Positions 29,521-37,536 of a DNA stretch of 64,000 nt are shown piece after piece. Under the pieces are notes generated by a model. It worked only from the letters and a program-made list of their open reading frames with translations, was not told the DNA's origin and did not search any database. The position numbers and the translations under genes were made by a program. The stretch's first letter is position 1. Every line of letters starts with the position of its first letter. This DNA is from Mesorhizobium sp. WSM2240 (GTDB taxonomy: Bacteria > Pseudomonadota > Alphaproteobacteria > Rhizobiales > Rhizobiaceae): contig NZ_CP159253.1 in NCBI RefSeq assembly GCF_040438645.1, positions 3,906,001 to 3,970,000 of the forward strand, written 5' to 3'.

Positions 29521-29848
29521 CGGGGAGAGGATGCCGGCAGGCAGGTGAGGGGCAGCGCTAGCTTCTGAACCGTTCGCGCCCGCCCCTCATCCGTCACTTC
29601 GTGACACCTTCTCCCCGTGAACGGGGAGAAGGAAGTGCGCTGACGCCCTTATCTCCCCCCTTGCGGGGGAGAAAGCGATTTCAGCATTTTAGCGAGCGAC
29701 AGCGAGCTAAGTGCTAGAAATCGCAAGAGAGGGGATTGTTTGAGGCGGCGCATAGTAACCCCCTCTCTTGGATTTTCTACGACTTAGCCTCGCGAAGGGC
29801 TCGGCTAAGACCGTGAAAATCCTTTCTCCCCCGCAAGGGGGGAGATAA
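29521..29848. repeat. rhizobial palindromic intergenic mosaic element(s)
   Basis: This non-coding stretch is made of nested palindromes. Positions 29521-29556 match, as reverse complement, 58430-58465 at 34 of 36 bases. CTTCTCCCCG and CGGGGAGAAG flank a short loop near 29610-29635. A perfect 27-bp inverted repeat has arms at 29649-29675 and 29822-29848, 146 bp apart, both containing CTCCCCC and GGGGGAG. This is the style of the rhizobial intergenic mosaic elements (RIME). No open frame of interest is inside. Confidence 0.75.
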
Positions 29849-29862
29849 ACGCGCCGCTCCCC

Positions 29863-30234
29863 CTACTTCTCCACCTCGCCGCCGCTTTCGGCCCAGTCCT
29901 TGAAGGCGCCGAGATTATAAACCTCGCCGTAGCCGAAATCCTTGAGCAGCTTGCCGGAAAGCGCCGAGCGGCCGCCCGAGGCGCAGTAGAGGATCACCGG
30001 CCGCTCCTTCGAGAACGCCTTGTCGTGATAAGGCGAGTCCGGGTCGGCGCGGAAGTCGAGCATGCCGCGCGAAACGTTCACCGCGCCCTTCACCTTGCCG
30101 CTCGCCTGCACTTCCGGCGCATCGCGCACGTCGACCACGAGCGCGTTCTTCTCGGCCACCAGCCTCCTCGCCTCGTCGGGCGAAATCTTCGGCACCACGG
30201 CATTCGCCGCCGCCACCATCTCCTTGACGTTCAT
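29863..30234 (-). CDS. rhodanese-like domain protein
   Basis: 123 residues, starting at MNVKEMVAAANAV with GGGAGG five bases upstream. A single rhodanese domain is present with ALVVDVRDAPE and the active-site loop CASGGRS; nucleophile Cys84 is present, so it may transfer sulfane sulfur. No signal peptide. It lies between the carB-side repeats and the decayed carB 3' end, so it is enclosed by the duplication. Confidence 0.9.
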   Translation of the reverse strand: MNVKEMVAAANAVVPKISPDEARRLVAEKNALVVDVRDAPEVQASGKVKGAVNVSRGMLDFRADPDSPYHDKAFSKERPVILYCASGGRSALSGKLLKDFGYGEVYNLGAFKDWAESGGEVEK

Positions 30235-30310
30235 GTCAACCTCCCATGGATGAGCCGGGACAGGATAGGAGCGCGGGGTGGCTGGTGGCAACTGGGCGGA
30301 GGCGCGCTAG

Positions 30311-30403
30311 GTGCTGTACTAAACGATACTCTGCGGCGCGGCGGCCGTCGCTGCGCTGAAGGAGGGTAGCCTGGAGGTTCGGCCAATGCAGCAGTATTTT
30401 TGA
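30311..30403 (+). pseudogene. decayed duplicate of the carB 3' end
   Basis: Translated in frame, this segment gives V-L-Y-stop-T-I-L-C-G-A-A-A-V-A-A-L-K and then EGSLEVRPMQQYF-stop. That aligns with the end of the intact CarB ([21 protein letters not shown] then [13 protein letters not shown]), with one internal stop and a deletion of three codons. It is on the same strand, 900 bp beyond the intact gene end. Similarity may extend a few codons further left (an Arg-Arg-Ala stretch). It is too diverged to be a recent copy. Confidence 0.85.
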
Positions 30404-30462
30404 GCGTATCAATTTTGCCGAGCAGCAGTTACTCTCGCGTCCCTGCATGGGGGACGGCCTTA

Positions 30463-32475
30463 ATGGAAACTAATTTTCAGCGCCTTGTTGAACATTGGCC
30501 ACTATCTTCGATTAGTGGCTCCCTGTTTCCGCTCTTTGAAGCGATCTCAAATTCCATACATGCCTTAAAGGAGTCGGGAGCGCGTAACCCGTTCATTCAC
30601 GTTTACGTTGAACGCGATGAATCGCAAACTGAATTGAACGGCGACGGTTTTGGGTCAGCTTATCCAATCAGGTCATTTAAGGTTGAAGACAACGGAATCG
30701 GCTTTACTGACGCCCATATGGCGGCTTTCAACGAGATTGCGTCGTCGTATAAAGAAGCCGTTGGCCTTGGTGGGAAAGGCGTAGGCCGATTGTCTTGGCT
30801 CAAAGCATTCAATGACGTACGGATTGAATCGACGTATCGTGATGATCACAACTTTTTTGGCAGGGAATTCTACTTCTCTCTCCCGCTTGGCGTAAATCGC
30901 GAGCAACGTGCCGCAGTTTCCACGCCCAGCACAGGCACATCAGTTACACTCAACAACTCATTGCCTGCCTTCCGGGAACGTATGCCACGGAAACTCGATA
31001 TTTTAGCACGAGAAATATGCCGACACTTTATGCCGGTTTTAATATCCTCAAATCCCCCAAAAATCGTTCTGTTCGACGGGAGAGAAAAGCTCGACATCAA
31101 TGTTTCCGATTATAGTTCGGTTGAGAGCACCGGTTTTGAACTAGCTGGAGCACAGTTTGTCGCTCACCATGTCCGAATTCGCTCTCCTTATGAACGCTCC
31201 CATAACATCTCCATTTGCGCAGACGGGCGATCTGTCGCGCCTCGAAAAATAGAATTCATTCCCAACAAGCGCCTGAAGGACGACATAGGCGAGTTCTATT
31301 ATCATTGCTATGTAACAAGTGACTATTTGGACAAGCGGGTTAGCGGCCACCGAACGGTAATTGATCTCCCTCAAGAACCAAGCTTGATAGAACCGGTCGA
31401 CGAAAAATCACTAAACGAGAAGATAGATGAGGTGGTGGTTCAACATCTGGCCCCGTTTATCGACGAAGCTCGCACCGCCCGCGCGGCGGCTGTCGAGGAA
31501 GTGGTCACCCGCCAATACCCGGAATATCGCTACCTGATCGGCGCCGATTCCGATGAGATTGAGAAAATACCGCTGGGCTCAGGCCAGAAGGAAATCACGA
31601 ACCACTTGGCTGTCGCCCACGCGCAACGGCTAAAGCATGGACGTGCACGTTTGGAGGCAACGCTAAAGCGATTTGAAAAATCCGAAGAGATTGATGCTCG
31701 GAAAATATCTGAAGAATTCGATAACGTTTACCTAGATGCCATAAAAGCACATCAGTCGTCTCTGGTAGGATACCTCCTTTTTAGGCGGAAGATAATTGAG
31801 CTTTACGATGCTGTTATATCCAAAAGTGGCGGCCAATTCGAGAAGGAGGCAGCCGTACACAGCCTTATTTTTCCACGACACACCTCTGTTGAGGGGCACC
31901 GAGATTTTGATGACAATAATCTATGGCTTGTGGACGAGCGCCTTACCTTCGCCAGCTATATCGATAGTGACCGCGACATAAGTGCTCATAAAGCTTTGTT
32001 TGATGTAGAACGAGGCAGCGAGCCGGATATCGCGTGTTACTTCAACTTCGCATTTTCATCAGACCAGGATAAAAACGACCTTCGCGAGGTGGTCATTGTT
32101 GAATTAAAGCGACCAGGACCGCTGCCCTCCCGCAATGAGCACCCGTATTCCCAAGTTGTTCGCTACATTCGCGCCATGAGGGAAGGAAAGTGGTCCCACG
32201 ACGGCAGGAAGGTCAAGGCTGATAACTCTACTAGATTCTACGCTTATATAATTTGTGATATTGGCGCAAAACTCACACAGGATATACTTGAGGAATTTCA
32301 GTTTCTTCCAATCTTCGGAGGAAGCGAAGGTTACTACAATTTCAATAGGCCGCTGAATGCGTACTTCGAATTTGTTCCATTCGAGAAGATTGCACGCGAC
32401 GCTCGGCGGAGACACAAAGCATTCTTCGACCGCCTTGCAGTGCCTGCTGGCAACGGCGGCTCGCCGACTCGGTAG
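30463..32475 (+). CDS. GHKL (Hsp90/MORC-like) ATPase fused to a PD-(D/E)XK nuclease-like domain
   Basis: 670 residues from ATG 30463, which has GGGGGA upstream; a TTG 63 bp earlier overlaps the carB remnant and is disfavoured. The N-terminal ATPase has E26-x3-N30 (FEAISNSIHAL), D76-N-G78-I-G80 (VEDNGIGFT) and GGKGVGR at 103-109, the three Bergerat-fold motifs. A charged helical middle (about 330-480) follows. The C-terminal part has P521-D522, then E547-L-K549 in VVIVELKRP and YSQVVRYI, the layout of a PD-(D/E)XK nuclease. Codon use is visibly AT-richer than its neighbours. MORC/MutL-type ATPases with nucleases are known from restriction and phage-defence contexts; function here is inferred. 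Confidence 0.8.
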   Translation: METNFQRLVEHWPLSSISGSLFPLFEAISNSIHALKESGARNPFIHVYVERDESQTELNGDGFGSAYPIRSFKVEDNGIGFTDAHMAAFNEIASSYKEAVGLGGKGVGRLSWLKAFNDVRIESTYRDDHNFFGREFYFSLPLGVNREQRAAVSTPSTGTSVTLNNSLPAFRERMPRKLDILAREICRHFMPVLISSNPPKIVLFDGREKLDINVSDYSSVESTGFELAGAQFVAHHVRIRSPYERSHNISICADGRSVAPRKIEFIPNKRLKDDIGEFYYHCYVTSDYLDKRVSGHRTVIDLPQEPSLIEPVDEKSLNEKIDEVVVQHLAPFIDEARTARAAAVEEVVTRQYPEYRYLIGADSDEIEKIPLGSGQKEITNHLAVAHAQRLKHGRARLEATLKRFEKSEEIDARKISEEFDNVYLDAIKAHQSSLVGYLLFRRKIIELYDAVISKSGGQFEKEAAVHSLIFPRHTSVEGHRDFDDNNLWLVDERLTFASYIDSDRDISAHKALFDVERGSEPDIACYFNFAFSSDQDKNDLREVVIVELKRPGPLPSRNEHPYSQVVRYIRAMREGKWSHDGRKVKADNSTRFYAYIICDIGAKLTQDILEEFQFLPIFGGSEGYYNFNRPLNAYFEFVPFEKIARDARRRHKAFFDRLAVPAGNGGSPTR

Positions 32476-32507
32476 TCAAACCCGCATTAATCTAGAGCCA
32501 CCGTTCA

Positions 32508-32948
32508 CTAGGCCGCAGAGCGTTTATCGTCGCTATTTAACTCATCTACCAAATTTGCGGTCTCGTCAGAAATAAGCTTCTCCTTTTCATCGGCACCCAC
32601 GGGTGCCTTCAGATACTTGTCGCGGGCTAGTTCCTTCACTTGTTGACGGCCCCTTTGCTCCGCTTTTTGTTCAACCTCTGGTTCTCGCGCAATTTCGCGG
32701 GCCAACTCTTCAGAAACGGCTTTCATGGCAACAGAGCGGTCCACATCCATCATTTCCCTAATCATTGCCTGGAAATCGCGTCGGTCGATATCCACTCTCA
32801 CGCGAGTTGTACCGCCTCCTTTTGAAGCGATTGAGAAAGCGATTCTTAGATCTTTCTCTAGTGGAGTGATCGAAATGTTTTTAGTCTCTAGGGAGATGTA
32901 TGGGGATGTAATGCCACCTCGATATACTTCAGAGTACTTCAAGTTCAT
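32508..32948 (-). CDS. hypothetical protein convergent with the GHKL-nuclease gene (146 aa)
   Basis: Starts at MNLKYSEVYRGGI with AGGAGG seven bases upstream. The N-terminal half looks beta-rich (SPYISLETKNISITPLEKDLRIAFSIA), the C-terminal half is a charged helix rich in Glu, Arg and Lys. I do not recognise the family. It ends 32 bp from the end of the GHKL-nuclease gene and shares its AT-rich composition, so both probably arrived together. A partner or regulatory role is only a guess. Confidence 0.7.
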   Translation of the reverse strand: MNLKYSEVYRGGITSPYISLETKNISITPLEKDLRIAFSIASKGGGTTRVRVDIDRRDFQAMIREMMDVDRSVAMKAVSEELAREIAREPEVEQKAEQRGRQQVKELARDKYLKAPVGADEKEKLISDETANLVDELNSDDKRSAA

Positions 32949-33170
32949 ATTAAATCCTCCTGACCTAAATACAATCAGTGCTAAAGATTGAGTCAGCGGC
33001 ACATCTTGGTTAACTAATGATAAATTTGGACCTTTTTTGGACCGATTGCTACCATGGCGGCAACCCCTCCCTTACGATTCCTATCACTTAGCTCGTGAGG
33101 ATCGGCCTGACGGCCGAATTCCGTTATGCAGTGCGGGTAGATACAGGCTGGCTCGCCTGTCAGTCCCCCC
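32949..33170. other. AT-rich to GC-rich transition, no gene seen
   Basis: The composition shifts back toward the genome average here, which suggests the right boundary of the acquired segment. Two short TTGGACC copies occur at about 33027-33042. I see no integrase, tRNA or terminal repeat. Confidence 0.4.
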
Positions 33171-33935
33171 TCACACCCCCACCAACCCCGGCTTTGCCTC
33201 CTCCGGCCCGCGGTCGTTGAGGCCAACGTTCCAGTCGGGGCGGCGGCCGGCCGGCGTCAGGTCGATAAAATTCCACACCGGCTCCAGCGTGCCGAAGGCG
33301 CGCTCGTCCTGGCCGGGCTCGGCCTCGGCGAAATGCAGTTCCGAACTCCAGAAGTGGCGGATGCCGCCCTCCGTGCGGTGGAACACCTGCAGCAGCGGAA
33401 CCTGATGGCCCGCCTCGTCCTCGCCGTGATAGTCCCGTTTGAAGCTGCTGCCCGCCGACGACAGGAAGCGCAGATGCCGCCAGCCGCGCTCGCGCGCGAA
33501 GGTCAAGAGCCGCTCCAGCGGCGCATTGGCGACGATGACGAAGTTGAAGCCGGCGGCCTCCAGATGCGGCGCCGCGCCGTCCCACTGGTTGACCAGCGCG
33601 GTGCAGGACGGACAGGGGCTGTCCTCGTGCGGCAGGCTGGCGAAAGCGCCCTCGGCCGGCTTCGGCCGCGGGTCGGTCGGGTAGCGCGGAAACATCATGT
33701 TGTAGAGGATCAGCGTGTCGCGGCCGGGCGAAAACAGCTCGGAGAAGCGGATGCGGGCAGGCTTGCCGTCCGGGCCCAGCCCGTCAAAGACATAATCCTC
33801 CTTGAGCATGCCGCCCTGCGGAAGCTTGCGCCGCTCCTCGGCCACCGCCTCCATCTGCCGCCGAAGCTCGATCTCCTTCTCGAGCAGCCGATCGCGCGCG
33901 GCGCGATATTCAGGGGATTCGTTCGGGAAATTCAT
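33171..33935 (-). CDS. DUF899 family thioredoxin-like protein
   Basis: 254 residues with AAGGAGG before the start. The family pattern is clear: a charged N-terminal helix (LLEKEIELRRQMEAVAEERRKLP), YVFDGLGPDG, LILYNMMFPRY and the CPSC motif in SPCPSCTALVNQWDG. DUF899 proteins have a thioredoxin-like fold; the biochemical role is unknown. Single gene. Confidence 0.92.
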   Translation of the reverse strand: MNFPNESPEYRAARDRLLEKEIELRRQMEAVAEERRKLPQGGMLKEDYVFDGLGPDGKPARIRFSELFSPGRDTLILYNMMFPRYPTDPRPKPAEGAFASLPHEDSPCPSCTALVNQWDGAAPHLEAAGFNFVIVANAPLERLLTFARERGWRHLRFLSSAGSSFKRDYHGEDEAGHQVPLLQVFHRTEGGIRHFWSSELHFAEAEPGQDERAFGTLEPVWNFIDLTPAGRRPDWNVGLNDRGPEEAKPGLVGV

Positions 33936-34423
33936 TGCGAGCCTCCTTCCGCTGCCTGCCCGCCGCGGGCATAACGGACAGGCCGGCGCTTGGTTTCCCG
34001 GACTTGTGCCCCTCCACCTTCGTCATCCCAGGGCAAGCGCAGCAAAGCGGAGCGCGACCCTGGGATCCATGCCGTACCATCGCGGCAGCGCCCAGCGGTC
34101 CAGAACCAGCATACCGCCCCCGTTCGTCATCCCGGAACCGGAGCGAAGCGCAGGTATCCGGGACCCATTGGTCAGAATATCGTCGAGCATGGCCCAACCC
34201 TCGCCTTGGCGCGCTTCACTTGAGGCTGCGTTCTTCCGCCGCCGCGGCCGCGCTGCTCAATAGGTCCCGGATACCTGCGCTTCGCTTCGGTTCCGGGATG
34301 ACGAGGTTTCGCATCGCGATTACCTTCGTGTCAGCATCTGTCAGGAATGTTTTCCCAGGCTTTATCCACACCCCTGCCACTGCCCGCATACTTCGTCCCG
34401 GCAGCTTGCCGAAGGGAATGGCG
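33936..34423. repeat. repeat-rich intergenic region with a 40-bp inverted repeat
   Basis: The arms 34125-34164 and 34264-34303 are 40 bp long, inverted, and differ at one position; both contain the sequence ATCCCGGAACCG or its complement. To the left ATCCCAGGG (34025-34033) and CCCTGGGAT (34058-34066) form another hairpin of the same style. These look like dispersed palindromic repeats, not coding sequence. Confidence 0.8.
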
Positions 34424-35182
34424 ATGGACTGGAATGCGGCGATCGAGAAAAACCGGGAGGCGCTGAAGCGCATCCTGGCGGCGCTTGTCGCCATGGCCGG
34501 GCTCTCCGACGGCCGCGCAGGCATGCTGCCGCGCCACCTCCACCGCGCAGTGCTCCGGCTGCTCCGGCCGGCCGAGGCCGCGACGCGTCGGCTGGTCATC
34601 GTGGCGGCGCGCGGGGTCGTGGTGGCGCCGCCGCGTCCGCGCAAGCCGGAGCCTGGTCCGCCGATCCCGGGCAAGCCGGCCGGAAGCGCCGTGCCGTCCG
34701 GCGCCCGCACAGCCATGCGCCGCCTGACGCTGCCGCTTTTCGACACGCTGCGCCTGCCCCGCCCCCGGCGGCCTGTCGCCAGCGGCGTGCCGCGCATTTG
34801 CGTGCCCGGCTTCAGCGCGCCGTTTCCTGTCGCGCCCCGCCGTCCGCCCGCGCCCGACGACCCGGTCGACCCGGCGCGCCTTGGCCGCAGGCTCGCCGCG
34901 GTGGCCTCAGCGCTTGACGATCTGCCGGCGCACGCCCGGCGCTTCGCGCTCTGGCGGGTTCGCCGCGACGCCGCAGGCGCGCAAACCAAAAACTGCAACG
35001 CCGCGGGCGCGCAAAACAGAAACCCGCGCAATCTCCCTCACGGCCGGCCGCGCCGCGTGTGGCCGCTGCGTCCCGGCCGGCCGCCCGGCTGGCGCCGCCG
35101 GCCCGGGCACGAGGTCTACGAGGTTTTGAACAACGCCCACGGACTGGCCTTCTGGGCGCTTGAGCACCCCGACACGTCCTGA
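34424..35182 (+). CDS. hypothetical Arg/Pro-rich protein (252 aa)
   Basis: The ATG at 34424 follows AAGGGA with suitable spacing. The N-terminal part (MDWNAAIEKNREALKRILAAL) is an ordinary amphipathic helix. The centre is very rich in Arg and Pro (PPRPRKPEPGPP), and the C-terminus has a conserved-looking HEVYEVLNNAHGLAFWALEHP. It has no signal peptide. I do not recognise the function. The high Arg content could partly reflect GC-driven composition, so the call rests on the clean start and long open frame. Confidence 0.6.
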   Translation: MDWNAAIEKNREALKRILAALVAMAGLSDGRAGMLPRHLHRAVLRLLRPAEAATRRLVIVAARGVVVAPPRPRKPEPGPPIPGKPAGSAVPSGARTAMRRLTLPLFDTLRLPRPRRPVASGVPRICVPGFSAPFPVAPRRPPAPDDPVDPARLGRRLAAVASALDDLPAHARRFALWRVRRDAAGAQTKNCNAAGAQNRNPRNLPHGRPRRVWPLRPGRPPGWRRRPGHEVYEVLNNAHGLAFWALEHPDTS

Positions 35183-35329
35183 CGGTTTGATCGCATTGCG
35201 ATTGTGATTTGAGCCGGACCTCGTCCGATGCCCTGCCGGGCAGCGGGCGAGCGTTGAATCTGTCGCGCTCCGGCCATTCCCATCGGAGGCGTTCGCCGTT
35301 TCCTCGCACCGGTGATGAGCGCCTTGGCG

Positions 35330-35788
35330 TCAGGCCCGCCCCGCCCACTCCCGGTATTCCTTCATCAGCCCGTCATAGGCGTCCATCGGCGGCAGCGTCT
35401 CGTAGCTATGCGGCGCGCCGGTCTCAGCGAAGGGCAGCTTCTCGGCCGTCCAGGTCTCGATGAAGGGCGCGAAGTCCGCCGCGCCGTCGAGCATGGGGGT
35501 GCGCAGATTGACGAACCAGTCCATGCCTTCCGGCCGCGTGAACATCCAGCTCATGCAGTGCGGGCAGAAATAATGTTTCGTCGCGCCGTGCAGCCCGCCG
35601 ACCACCGGCTCGCCCGAAATCACCTCGAAGCCGTCGGCGGGAATCGCGGCCGACAGCGAGAAGGCCGAGGAGCTCATCTTCTGGCAGCCGGTGCAGTGGC
35701 AGGCCATGGTGACCAGCGGCGCGGCGCTGATCCTGATCTTCACCTGCCCGCAGCGGCACCCGCCCTCGCGTGGAAGTTTCCAGTCCAT
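35330..35788 (-). CDS. GFA (glutathione-dependent formaldehyde-activating)-family protein
   Basis: 152 residues from an ATG preceded by GAGGAGGG; the upstream TTG is disfavoured. The zinc-binding cysteine groups CRCGQV, CHCTGC and CPHC are in the order expected for the Mss4-like GFA fold. Members of this broad family are often not true formaldehyde-activating enzymes, so the substrate is open. It follows the serine hydrolase gene on the same strand, 81 bp downstream. Confidence 0.9.
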   Translation of the reverse strand: MDWKLPREGGCRCGQVKIRISAAPLVTMACHCTGCQKMSSSAFSLSAAIPADGFEVISGEPVVGGLHGATKHYFCPHCMSWMFTRPEGMDWFVNLRTPMLDGAADFAPFIETWTAEKLPFAETGAPHSYETLPPMDAYDGLMKEYREWAGRA

Positions 35789-35869
35789 CGTGGCATCCCT
35801 CCTCAAGAGACCGCGACAATAGCGCGGGAGTTATTGCCGGCAAGCGGGAGACGCGGCGTCTCAGCCCCG

Positions 35870-36922
35870 CTACCCCTCCCTCGCGGTGCCGGCATCCCCG
35901 GCCTGCTCGCCCGCCTCCACCGCGCCGATGATCTCGGCAAGCAGCGCATGCAGATCGTCGCGGTGGCCATTGCGCGCCGAAGGGTTGTCCTCCTCGGACG
36001 TCATGACGACGGTCAGGCCGAGCTCCGGCGCGATGTAGAGCATCTGCCCGCCATAGCCCCAGGCATAGCGCACGTCCTGCCCGCCGATCGTGCGCAGGAA
36101 CCAGCCATAGCCGTAGCCGTCGCCGGTGTAGCGCGAATTGGTGCGCGGCCGCCACGAGGTCTCGATCCAGTCAGCCGAAATAAGCTTCTTGCCCTCCGCG
36201 GTCCGTCCGCCATTGCGGTAGAGCTCGCCGAAGGCCAGCAGCGAGCGCGGGCTCATCGCCATCTGGTTGCCGCCGAGATAAAAACCCTGCGGGTCGCGTT
36301 CCCAGGCGGCGATCGAGAAATCCTCGAGCGGGCCGAGCCAGTCGCGTGCAAGCTGGAGCGTCGAACGGCCGGCTGCGCGCGTCAGTACCGCCGACAGAAG
36401 ATGCGTCGAGCCGGTCGAATAGAGCATGTTGCCGCCGGGCTCATCGTCGAACGGCATGGCGAGCGCGGCGCGCACCCAGTCGCGGCTCGACACCCAGCGC
36501 CCGTAATTCGGCCCGGAGGTGCGCCCCAGCCCCGCCTGCATCGAGAGCAGATGGCTGATGGTGATGTCGTGGATGCGCGGGTCAGGGTTTTCCGGCAGAT
36601 GCGGCCGCAGGATAGGCGCTATCTTCTGGTCGACGCCCTTGAGCACGCCCTTGTCGATCGCGATGCCGACCAGCGCCGAGACGATCGTCTTCGACGCCGA
36701 CTTGATGTTGGTGGGCTGCTCCGTCGAATTGCCGCGGTAGCCGCGCTCGGCGAGGATCTTTCCGCCCTGCGCCACGATCACTGTCTCCAGCGGCTCGAGC
36801 GCCTCCGCCCGGTCGAGCACGGAATCGAGCGACGCCGGCTCCGGCGGCGCGGCCTGCTGCGCGGATGCAGCGGGCGCGAAGAGGAGGAGAAGGGCGAGAA
36901 GGAAGGCTGCGCGTCTGGTCAT
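35870..36922 (-). CDS. class C beta-lactamase-like serine hydrolase
   Basis: 350 residues with a signal peptide ending near ASAQQ. The S-x-x-K motif is S75-A-S-K78 and the second motif is in NMLYSTGS. The fold matches the beta-lactamase/transpeptidase-like (PF00144) family. The usual third motif (HxG or KTG) is not obvious to me, although YGGQM near the C-terminus may occupy its place. It is likely a periplasmic esterase or peptidase rather than a true AmpC. Confidence 0.88.
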   Translation of the reverse strand: MTRRAAFLLALLLLFAPAASAQQAAPPEPASLDSVLDRAEALEPLETVIVAQGGKILAERGYRGNSTEQPTNIKSASKTIVSALVGIAIDKGVLKGVDQKIAPILRPHLPENPDPRIHDITISHLLSMQAGLGRTSGPNYGRWVSSRDWVRAALAMPFDDEPGGNMLYSTGSTHLLSAVLTRAAGRSTLQLARDWLGPLEDFSIAAWERDPQGFYLGGNQMAMSPRSLLAFGELYRNGGRTAEGKKLISADWIETSWRPRTNSRYTGDGYGYGWFLRTIGGQDVRYAWGYGGQMLYIAPELGLTVVMTSEEDNPSARNGHRDDLHALLAEIIGAVEAGEQAGDAGTAREG

Positions 36923-36999
36923 CGGTGCGAGTTAGGGCCTCCACGCGGCGAAATCACGGACGGCCGCCGCTCCTCACGGCGAAGTGACCGCACATTGTC

Positions 37000-37434
37000 T
37001 CACACCAGCTTTCCAAGCAATGCCGCGAGCGCCGCCGCCTCCCCGGCCCCCAGCCGGTCGCCGACCGCAGCCTGGATCGCCGGCGCGTACACCGCCCACA
37101 TGCGGCGGCGCAGATCCCGCCCGGCCGGCGTGACGGCGAGCATCTGCCCCCGCCGGTCGGCTTCCACTGCCCGGCGCTCGACCAGTCCCGCCTTTTCCAG
37201 CCGGTCGGCCAGCCGGGAAAGATTGTATTGTTCGAAGAGCAGTGCGCGTTCGAGCTCGAACGGCCTCAGCCCCGCCTCGCCCGCCCGCTCCAGCTCCCAC
37301 AGCGCGTCATACCAGGAAAGCGGCGGCAGGCCGGCCGCCTTCAGCCGCGCCTCGATACTTGCCGTGGCCACGCGGCCTGCCCGCGCAAGCCCGATCCACG
37401 CCGCTTCGGTCGCCTCGTCCGGTTTCCTGTCCAT
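37000..37434 (-). CDS. MarR-family transcriptional regulator
   Basis: 144 residues. The winged helix is recognisable: LERALLFEQYNLSRLADRLEKAGLVERRAVEADRRGQMLAVTPAG. It is divergent from a glutathione S-transferase gene, and the 102-bp spacer contains three 12-bp ATGCAAYTGCAT-type palindromes. It is probably an autorepressor that also controls the transferase and responds to an electrophile or phenolic compound. Confidence 0.9.
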   Translation of the reverse strand: MDRKPDEATEAAWIGLARAGRVATASIEARLKAAGLPPLSWYDALWELERAGEAGLRPFELERALLFEQYNLSRLADRLEKAGLVERRAVEADRRGQMLAVTPAGRDLRRRMWAVYAPAIQAAVGDRLGAGEAAALAALLGKLV

Positions 37435-37455
37435 AGCTCACACATAGTTGATTTC

Positions 37456-37514
37456 ATGCAGTTGCATCAAGATTGACATTCGATGCAATTGCATCCAACT
37501 TCATGCAACTGCAT
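37456..37514. promoter_or_regulatory. three MarR-type operator palindromes
   Basis: ATGCAGTTGCAT (37456-37467), GATGCAATTGCATC (37482-37495, perfect) and ATGCAACTGCAT (37503-37514). All are versions of one 12-bp palindrome and fill the divergent spacer between the MarR gene and the GST gene. Centres are 27 and 20 bp apart. Confidence 0.8.
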
Positions 37515-37536
37515 TCATCCTCAAAGGATCGCCGCC

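Noticed and set aside
29415..29862. Possible CRISPR array downstream of carB
   Set aside because: Repeats are palindromic mosaic elements of uneven length without regular spacers or cas genes.
33020..33045. TTGGACC direct repeats as possible attachment site at the right end of the AT-rich segment
   Set aside because: Only seven bases long and no matching copy seen near 30.3 kb.
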